From: CANKHA01 sp035652315
GTDB taxonomy: Bacteria > Pseudomonadota > Alphaproteobacteria > Rhizobiales > Xanthobacteraceae
Direction of reading: 5' to 3'
Assembly: GCA_035652315.1 (NCBI GenBank)
Contig: DASREA010000062.1
Coordinates: 1 to 29,598, forward strand
DNA: 29,598 bases
Position numbers and translations under genes: made by a program. Positions 24,509 to 29,598 of the stretch are shown piece after piece. The notes beneath the pieces were generated by a model. That model was not told where the DNA came from. It made no database searches and saw nothing but the letters and a program-made list of their open reading frames with translations. Positions within the stretch are counted from its first letter, which is position 1. Every line of letters begins with the position of its first letter.

Positions 24509-24669
24509 AGCGGCCTCTGCAAGACGCCGGGCCCCTTCACCATGGTGACCACGTAGAAGAGCAACGCGAGCGCACCCAAAGCGATGGCGATGGCGAGCGA
24601 CCGGGCGCGCCGGCGGCGCTGCTGCTCCGGCGTCAGCACAATCCCCTTTTCATTGTGGGACTCGCTCAT
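24505..24669 (-). CDS. coxF: CoxF-like small membrane protein
   Basis: This 54-residue protein lies between ctaB and ctaG, exactly where alphaproteobacterial oxidase loci encode the small CoxF protein. It has a basic N-terminal part (LTPEQQRRRRARS) and a single membrane helix (LAIAIALGALALLFYVVTMV), ending VKGPGVLQRPL. ATG at 24669 begins 8 bases after the ctaB stop. It is too short for most gene finders, and the same frame stays open far upstream through ctaB and ctaD, which obscures it. Role in oxidase assembly is inferred from position. Confidence 0.85.
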   Translation of the reverse strand: MSESHNEKGIVLTPEQQRRRRARSLAIAIALGALALLFYVVTMVKGPGVLQRPL

Positions 24670-24677
24670 GGTCAGCA

Positions 24678-25619
24678 TTATCCGGCAAATCCGAAATGAT
24701 CGCTCCAAGTCCGATCGACCAGAAGGAAGGTGAACAACAGGAAGAGGTAGAGAATGGAAAAGGCGAAAAGCTGCTTGCTTGCCGCCGCCGAGCCGGAACA
24801 GCCGGCATGCACACGCAGCGCTAGTATCGTCATGACGACGCCAGCGCCGACCGAGGCGATGCCATAAACCGGGCCGGCGAAGCCGAGCAGCCACGGCGCG
24901 ACACCGAGCGGCGCCAGGATCAGAGTGTAAATCAGGATTTGGCGCCGCGTCTCGCGCTCTCCGGCCACGACCGGCAACATCGGAATGCCCGCGCGTGCAT
25001 AGTCGTCGCTGCGGTAGAGCGACAAGGCCCAGAAATGCGGCGGCGTCCAGAAGAAAATGATGAGAAACAGCAGGATGGACTCGAGACTCACGCCTCCGGT
25101 CGCCGACACCCAGCCGATAACCGGAGGTAATGCGCCCGCGGCGCCGCCGATGACGATGTTCTGCGGCGTGCATCGCTTCAGCCACATCGTATAGATAACC
25201 ACATAGAAGAAGATGGTGAAGGCGAGCAGCGCCGCGGCCAACTCGTTGACCAGAAGCCCAAGCACGACGATCGAGAATGCCGCCAGCGTTATGCCGAAGC
25301 CCAGCGCCTCGCCGCGCTGCAGCCGACCGGCGGGGATCGGCCGTCCCGCGGTGCGCGTCATCTTGGCGTCGATGTCGCCGTCGTACCACATGTTCAGCGT
25401 ACCGGCGGCGCCGGCCCCGACGGAAATGCAAAGCAAGGCGGTGAAGCCGATGACCGGATGCACCGGTCCAGGCGCCAGCATCAGCCCGACGAAAGCGGTG
25501 AAGACGACAAGCGACATGACGCGCGGTTTCATCAGCGCAATATAGTCGCCGACGCTCGCCATGCTCGGCTCGGCGCCAAGCGGCAGCGTCAGGCTTTCGC
25601 TTTGATCGGCGAGCGACAT
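24678..25619 (-). CDS. ctaB: Protoheme IX farnesyltransferase (heme O synthase)
   Basis: CtaB adds a farnesyl chain to heme b to give heme O, the precursor of heme a for the oxidase. The 313-residue integral membrane protein has about nine helices. The prenyl-diphosphate site is seen in NMWYDGDIDAKMTRTAGRP (about 76-94), with the Asn and paired Asp residues. The opening DYIALMKPRVMSLVVFTAF is typical, as is the loop YRSDDYARAGIPMLP. ATG at 25619 has GGAGCAAG upstream. It lies 33 bases after ctaD, within the same transcript. Confidence 0.97.
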   Translation of the reverse strand: MSLADQSESLTLPLGAEPSMASVGDYIALMKPRVMSLVVFTAFVGLMLAPGPVHPVIGFTALLCISVGAGAAGTLNMWYDGDIDAKMTRTAGRPIPAGRLQRGEALGFGITLAAFSIVVLGLLVNELAAALLAFTIFFYVVIYTMWLKRCTPQNIVIGGAAGALPPVIGWVSATGGVSLESILLFLIIFFWTPPHFWALSLYRSDDYARAGIPMLPVVAGERETRRQILIYTLILAPLGVAPWLLGFAGPVYGIASVGAGVVMTILALRVHAGCSGSAAASKQLFAFSILYLFLLFTFLLVDRTWSDHFGFAG

Positions 25620-25652
25620 TACAGTCTTGCTCCGGCCTCGATCGCCGCAGTC

Positions 25653-27269
25653 TCACTTGATCAGCGGCAGCGTCGAGAATTGATGGAACGGCGGCGGCGA
25701 CGACAGGGTCCATTCCAGCGTGGTGGCACCCGCGCCCCACGGATTGTCGGCGGCCCGCTCCTTGCGGACGAATGCCAGGACCATTCCGTAGAAGAAGATC
25801 AGCAGCCCGAAACCCGAAATGTAGGAGCCGATCGAGGATATGTAATTCCAATCCGCGAACGCGTCCGGATAGTCGACATAACGCCGTGGCATCCCCGCCA
25901 GACCAAGGAAATGCATCGGAAAGAAGATCAGATTGACACCGATAAAAGTGATCCAGAAATGCAGCTTTCCGACGGTCTCGTTGTACATATAGCCGGTGAT
26001 TTTCGGAAACCAGTAATACCAGCCGCCGAAGATGGCGAAGACGGCGCCGAGCGACAGCACGTAGTGGAAGTGGGCGACCACGTAATAGGTGTCCTGCAGC
26101 ATGCGGTCGACGCCGGCATTGGCGAGCACGACACCGGTGACGCCGCCGATGGTGAAGAGGAAGATGAAGCCGAGCGCCCAGAGCATCGGCGTCTTGAACT
26201 CGATGGAGCCGCCCCACATGGTGGCGATCCAGGAGAAGATCTTCACGCCGGTCGGCACCGCGATCACCATGGTCGCGGCGACGAAATAGGCCTGCGCGCC
26301 GGCCGAGAGGCCGACGGTATACATGTGATGCGCCCAGACCACGAAGCCGATGCCGCCGATGGCGACCATGGCATAGGCCATGCCGAGATAGCCGAAGACC
26401 GGCTTGCGGCTGAAGGTCGAGACGATCTGGCTGATCATGCCGAAGCCCGGCAGGATGAGAATGTAGACTTCGGGATGACCGAAGAACCAGAACAGGTGCT
26501 GGAACAGGATCGGATCGCCGCCGCCCTGCGGCGAGAAGAACGTGGTGCCGAAATTGCGGTCGGTGAGGAGCATGGTGATGGCGCCGGCCAACACCGGTAG
26601 CGACAGCAGCAGCAGGAATACCGTGACCAAGATCGACCAGACGAACAGCGGCATCTTGTGCAGGGTCATGCCCGGCGCGCGCATGTTGAAGATCGTGGTG
26701 ATGAAATTGATGGCGCCAAGGATCGAAGAAGCACCGGCCAGATGCAGCGAGAGAATCACGAAGTCGACGGCGGGCCCGGAATGGCCGGTGGTCGACAGCG
26801 GCGCGTAGATGGTCCAGCCGGTGCCGGCACCGAGCGAGCCCGGCTCGCCTTCCACGAACAGCGAGATCACCAAAAGCGAGAATGAGGCGGGCAGCAGCCA
26901 GAAGGAAATATTGTTCATGCGCGGAAAGGCCATGTCGGGCGCGCCGATCATCAGCGGCACGATCCAGTTGCCGAAGCCGCCGATCATGGCCGGCATCACC
27001 ATGAAGAAGATCATGATGAGGCCGTGCGCCGTCGTGAACACGTTGAACAGATGCGGGTCGCTGAAGAACTGCATTCCCGGCTCTTGCAGCTCCATACGCA
27101 TGACGATAGAGAGCGCGCCGCCGATCACGCCCGCGATCATCGCGAAGACGAGGTACATCGTGCCGATGTCTTTGTGGTTCGTGGAATAAACGAACCGGCG
27201 CCATCCAGTCGGATCGCCGTGCGCCTCATGCGCGCCATGTCCGCCGTGTGCCGTCGCCGTCGTTGCCAT
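25653..27269 (-). CDS. ctaD: Cytochrome c oxidase subunit I (aa3 type)
   Basis: This 538-residue, twelve-helix catalytic subunit carries heme a and the heme a3-CuB centre. Visible sites are TTAHGLIMIFFM (heme a ligand His), WFFGHPEVYILILPGFG (CuB His with the cross-linked Tyr, the D/E-containing A-type signature), VWAHHMYTVG (two CuB His) and VAHFHYVLSLG (heme a3 and heme a His). The K-channel region AYFVAATMVIAVPTGVKIF is intact. ATG at 27269 follows AAGGA; the TTG upstream is unlikely. It lies 56 bases after ctaC. It is an A-type, proton-pumping, cytochrome c oxidising enzyme by these motifs. Confidence 0.98.
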   Translation of the reverse strand: MATTATAHGGHGAHEAHGDPTGWRRFVYSTNHKDIGTMYLVFAMIAGVIGGALSIVMRMELQEPGMQFFSDPHLFNVFTTAHGLIMIFFMVMPAMIGGFGNWIVPLMIGAPDMAFPRMNNISFWLLPASFSLLVISLFVEGEPGSLGAGTGWTIYAPLSTTGHSGPAVDFVILSLHLAGASSILGAINFITTIFNMRAPGMTLHKMPLFVWSILVTVFLLLLSLPVLAGAITMLLTDRNFGTTFFSPQGGGDPILFQHLFWFFGHPEVYILILPGFGMISQIVSTFSRKPVFGYLGMAYAMVAIGGIGFVVWAHHMYTVGLSAGAQAYFVAATMVIAVPTGVKIFSWIATMWGGSIEFKTPMLWALGFIFLFTIGGVTGVVLANAGVDRMLQDTYYVVAHFHYVLSLGAVFAIFGGWYYWFPKITGYMYNETVGKLHFWITFIGVNLIFFPMHFLGLAGMPRRYVDYPDAFADWNYISSIGSYISGFGLLIFFYGMVLAFVRKERAADNPWGAGATTLEWTLSSPPPFHQFSTLPLIK

Positions 27270-27325
27270 GATCCGTTCCTTCAACCTGCTGTGGCCGCCG
27301 CTCAGGCTGCCTATGCGTCCCTAAG

Positions 27326-28180
27326 TCACCGCCCGGCCGTCTCGCCGGCAGCCGCGACGACGGCGGGCCGCGCGCGATCGTCGCTGGCATATTTCTTCTT
27401 GGCGTCGGCGAGCCAAGCGGCATATTCCCGCTCGTTCACCACACGCACCTCGATCGGCATGAAGGCGTGATCCTTGCCGCAAAGTTCCGAGCATTGTCCG
27501 TAATAGATGCCTTCGCGCTCCGCCTTGAACCAGGTCTCGTTGATGCGGCCGGGAATGGCGTCGATCTTGATGCCGAAGGAAGGCACCGTGAAGGAGTGGA
27601 TCACGTCCGCTCCCGTCGCGAGCACGCGCACGACCTTGTTGACCGGCACCACCATCGCGTTGTCGACGGCCAGCAGCCGCGGCTGATCGGGCTTGCGGTC
27701 CTTGTCGGCGAGCAGCAGCGAATCGAACTCGAAGCCGCCGCTGTCGGGATAGCTGTAGGACCAGAACCATTGCTTGCCGGTGGCCTTCACCGTCACGTCG
27801 GCGGGTGGGACCGTCAACTGCGTGAACAGCAGCCGGAACGACGGGATCGCAATCAGCACCAGGATGAGAACAGGCACCACCGTCCAGATGACTTCAAGCA
27901 ACGTATTGTGCGTGGTGCGGGAAGGAACCGGATTGGAGCGTGCGTTGAACCGGATAACGATGACCAGCAGAAGACCCAGGACGAAGAGGGTGATGGCCGA
28001 GATGAGGTAGAGAAGGAAATCGTGAAACGACACGATGTGGGCCATGATCGGCGACGCGGCGTCCTGAAAGCCGAGCTGCCACGGCTCCGGAACGCCATAA
28101 GCGGCCATCGCGGCAGGGCTGAGCCCCGCCAGGGCAACGGACATCACCATCAAGGCGATCAAGCGCTTGAAAACGAGCAT
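27326..28180 (-). CDS. ctaC: Cytochrome c oxidase subunit II
   Basis: Subunit II accepts electrons from cytochrome c at its binuclear CuA centre. The 284-residue precursor has a signal peptide (1-26, ending AMA), two membrane helices (about 55-78 and 98-118) and a periplasmic cupredoxin domain. CuA ligands are all present: H195, C230, E232, C234, H238 and M241 (GQCSELCGKDHAFM). The aromatic electron-entry patch GKQWFWSYSYP is at 135-145. There is no C-terminal cytochrome c domain. It is the first gene of the minus-strand oxidase operon, so the promoter should lie in 28181-28560. AAGGAG precedes the ATG. Confidence 0.98.
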   Translation of the reverse strand: MLVFKRLIALMVMSVALAGLSPAAMAAYGVPEPWQLGFQDAASPIMAHIVSFHDFLLYLISAITLFVLGLLLVIVIRFNARSNPVPSRTTHNTLLEVIWTVVPVLILVLIAIPSFRLLFTQLTVPPADVTVKATGKQWFWSYSYPDSGGFEFDSLLLADKDRKPDQPRLLAVDNAMVVPVNKVVRVLATGADVIHSFTVPSFGIKIDAIPGRINETWFKAEREGIYYGQCSELCGKDHAFMPIEVRVVNEREYAAWLADAKKKYASDDRARPAVVAAAGETAGR

Positions 28181-28560
28181 CGTCCTATCGGCTCCTTCGA
28201 CGAAAATCGGCCGTGAGCGTCCTGCCCTGCCATGCGCCGGTTTCGGTTCACGGAATGCGCCGGGGCGGCGCGGCGGCGGCCCGGGGCGGGCGGGACGGAG
28301 GAAAATCCCTGCCTCTCAAATCACAAATCCGGCTTAGTCGCAATGCAGTTAGTCGCGCCTGCCATGCACGGGAATTATGCCGAAATGCGCCATCGAAGCC
28401 GCCGCAGCTTTGCCGCAAATGCTCCGCTCGTTGGCGGGGTCGCGCCGGCCTGCGGCGGCGCGGCGGGGTTATGGCCGGCAGGCGAATCTGTAGTATCGGC
28501 GCAAACGTGAGCGATTCGGCCCGGCCGCGGCCACCGAGGGGCGCTTCAAGGAATTCGACG
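28181..28560. other. 380-base divergent region between ctaC and the IalB-like gene
   Basis: No convincing gene is seen; an in-frame upstream extension of the IalB-like gene is Arg/Ala-rich and looks non-coding. The region must hold promoters for the oxidase operon and for the IalB-like gene. The only clear structure is a direct repeat TTAGTCGC at 28334-28341 and 28349-28356, start to start 15 bases. The stretch 28258-28300 is extremely G/C-rich. I could not assign a firm -35/-10 pair in either direction. Confidence 0.4.
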
Positions 28561-29094
28561 ATGGGCTTTTCTCGCCGGGATTCGCGTGGGGGCAGGCTGC
28601 CATCCGTCATTATTATCGCCATCGCATTCGTCTTCGCCGCCGCTCCGGCGCCGAGAAGCCGGGCGCAAGGCGTGGTGCGCTCGGTGCATCAGGATTGGCA
28701 GATCCGCTGCGATACGCCGCCCGGCGCGCAGACCGAGCAATGCGCGCTGATGCAAAGCGTGGTGGCGGAAGACCGGGCCAATGTCGGGCTCACGGTCATC
28801 GTGCTGAAGACCGCCGATCACAAGAGCCGCGTCTTGCGCGTCATCGCGCCGCTGGGAGTCCTGATCCCGGCGGGCCTTGGTCTCGTCATCGACAAGACCG
28901 ACGTGGGCCGGGCCGGCTTCGTGCGCTGCCTGCCGCGCGGATGCTTCGCCGAAGTGGTGATGGACGACAAGCTGATCGGGCAGTTGCGCAACGGGCAGAC
29001 GGCGACCTTCATCATCTTCCAGACGCCGGAAGAGGGGATTGGCTTTCCCCTCAGTCTCAAGGGTTTTGGCGAAGGCTTCGACAAGCTGCCGTAG
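28561..29094 (+). CDS. Invasion-associated locus B (IalB) family exported protein
   Basis: This 177-residue protein has a signal peptide (1-35, ending SRA) and a compact periplasmic domain of the IalB family. Recognisable stretches are VHQDWQIRCDTPPGAQTEQC, VGLTVIVLKTAD, RVIAPLGVLIPAGLGLVID, GFVRCLPRGCFAEVVMDD and FQTPEEGIGFPLSLKGF. Four cysteines (C50, C61 and the CLPRGC pair) could form two disulfides. ATG at 28561 has AAGGAA upstream and starts the signal peptide. Members are widespread in non-pathogenic Hyphomicrobiales, so a virulence role should not be read from the name. It is divergent from the oxidase operon. Confidence 0.9.
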   Translation: MGFSRRDSRGGRLPSVIIIAIAFVFAAAPAPRSRAQGVVRSVHQDWQIRCDTPPGAQTEQCALMQSVVAEDRANVGLTVIVLKTADHKSRVLRVIAPLGVLIPAGLGLVIDKTDVGRAGFVRCLPRGCFAEVVMDDKLIGQLRNGQTATFIIFQTPEEGIGFPLSLKGFGEGFDKLP

Positions 29095-29112
29095 GCGACC
29101 GGGTTTCCCCCA

Positions 29113-29146
29113 CCTTACCCTCCCCCGCTTGCGGGGGAGGGTAAGG
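29113..29146. repeat. Perfect 16-bp inverted repeat, REP-like palindrome or terminator
   Basis: The arm 29113-29128 is the exact reverse complement of 29131-29146 with TT between; folding would give a CTTG tetraloop. It lies 18 bases after the IalB-like stop. There is no T tract on the plus strand, so it resembles the short repetitive extragenic palindromes of Hyphomicrobiales more than a classic terminator, though it may still stop transcription. Confidence 0.6.
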
Positions 29147-29242
29147 GAGCGGGCTTTCAGGGAGAGGGAGTCGATCTCGTTGGCCCTGGCGGCCTCGCCG
29201 CCCCCTTGCCACGCACCGGACCTAGGTATATATTCCTGTGCC

Positions 29243-29598
29243 ATGCGCCCTCCCTTTCATGCTTCGATTTCACGGATCGGCGTGCGGCCCGATCACGACG
29301 ATCCGGCCGCCATCCTTGGTCCCCGGCGCGGCGGGCGCGGCAGACCGCACAGCGATGCCACCGTTGCGGCGGTGCGCCGCCTGATCGAGCAAACGGTGCT
29401 GACCCACCGCCAGATCGCGGCCCGCACCGGCGTGAGCCATGTCACCGTCTGTAAATGGAAGCACGCGGGGGGTTGGAAGCGGCCGCCGTTTGCGCCGCGC
29501 GCGTCGGACACGGTCCCGACCGCGCGCGCCAGCGCGCAGCTGCGGCGCCGCACGCTCGCGGCGCGCCTCGACGCGCTCGCCGAGCGCCATATCCGCGA
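29243..29598 (+). CDS. Helix-turn-helix protein, truncated by the window end
   Basis: An open frame runs from ATG 29243 to the end of the window (118 complete codons, no stop). The N-terminus is basic with GPRRGGRGRPHSDATVAAV (26-44). A helix-turn-helix follows at about 45-78 (LTHRQIAARTGVSHVTVCKW), then Trp-Lys-Arg and a conserved-looking APRASDTVPTARASAQLRRR segment and an Arg/Leu/Ala helix. The helix-turn-helix resembles terminase small-subunit, transposase or sigma-like DNA-binding units, but I recognise it as a family of unknown role seen in Bradyrhizobium-type genomes. Codon use (strong G/C third positions) supports it being a gene. The complete C-terminus is outside the window. Confidence 0.8.
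   Translation, partial: MRPPFHASISRIGVRPDHDDPAAILGPRRGGRGRPHSDATVAAVRRLIEQTVLTHRQIAARTGVSHVTVCKWKHAGGWKRPPFAPRASDTVPTARASAQLRRRTLAARLDALAERHIR

Noticed and set aside
25458..26600. A 380-codon plus-strand frame antisense to ctaD and ctaB
   Set aside because: Its protein is Asp/Glu/His/Arg-rich with no fold signature, and both opposite genes are fully recognisable.
24505..27204. An 899-codon open frame on the minus strand spanning ctaD, ctaB and coxF
   Set aside because: It is out of frame with ctaD and ctaB, its translation is His/Arg-rich low-complexity sequence, and only the last 54 codons (CoxF) make sense. High GC keeps such frames open.
28213..28560. N-terminal extension of the IalB-like protein by 116 codons
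   Set aside because: The extra part is Arg/Ala-rich and unstructured; ATG at 28561 has a ribosome-binding site and begins a normal signal peptide.
1..29598. Search for CRISPR arrays, insertion sequences, prophage or defence islands
   Set aside because: No regularly spaced repeats, transposase or integrase genes, or phage structural genes were seen. The tRNA at the left edge is not followed by an integrase or a visible attachment-site duplicate.

Overview
The window reads as ordinary chromosomal sequence from a GC-rich alphaproteobacterium, most likely of the order Hyphomicrobiales (Rhizobiales). This is inferred from the split b/b' subunits in the ATP synthase Fo cluster, the ctaC-ctaD-ctaB-coxF-ctaG-ctaE-DUF983-surf1 order, the ALAS-type (C4 pathway) hemA, a FixJ-type regulator, a DUF1236 SH3 protein and an IalB-family secreted protein. 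I cannot fix the genus.

Layout. At 1-53 lies the 3' part of a tRNA-Thr(GGT), then an exported SH3b/DUF1236 protein (209-916). A minus-strand three-gene cassette follows (3832 to 986): FAH-family hydrolase, two-domain VOC/extradiol-type protein and an NMT1-like periplasmic binding protein. It is divergent from an NADPH-dependent FMN reductase (3995-4606) and looks like a small aromatic or organic-acid catabolic unit. hemA (4816-6045) converges on an AbrB-family membrane protein (7154-6057).

The regulatory core is 7243-12597. A FixJ-type response regulator (minus strand) is divergent from a 1174-residue transporter-kinase hybrid (SSF-STAC-PAS-HisKA-HATPase-REC). That hybrid converges on a NarL/LuxR-type regulator. 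The last two match the CrbS/CrbR (MxtR/ErdR) acetate-switch architecture. A YjbQ-family protein and a proline-rich exported protein follow.

The Fo operon atpI-B-E-F'-F (14228-16727) has a good sigma70 promoter just upstream and no F1 genes nearby. A HAD hydrolase and a lipoprotein converge next. From 28180 down to 18338 the minus strand carries the aa3 cytochrome c oxidase genes with their assembly factors, then thrC, an M16 peptidase and a RimJ-like acetyltransferase. An IalB-like protein diverges from ctaC. The window ends in a truncated helix-turn-helix protein preceded by a perfect 16-bp inverted repeat.

Themes are respiration and energy (heme precursor synthesis, oxidase, Fo), carbon-state signalling and a small catabolic cassette. 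I see no phage, insertion sequence, CRISPR array or defence island, and nothing that is convincingly a new system. The best candidates for follow-up are the three-gene signalling region with its repeated C-tract motifs, the HAD protein with a DxN motif, and several conserved proteins of unknown function.
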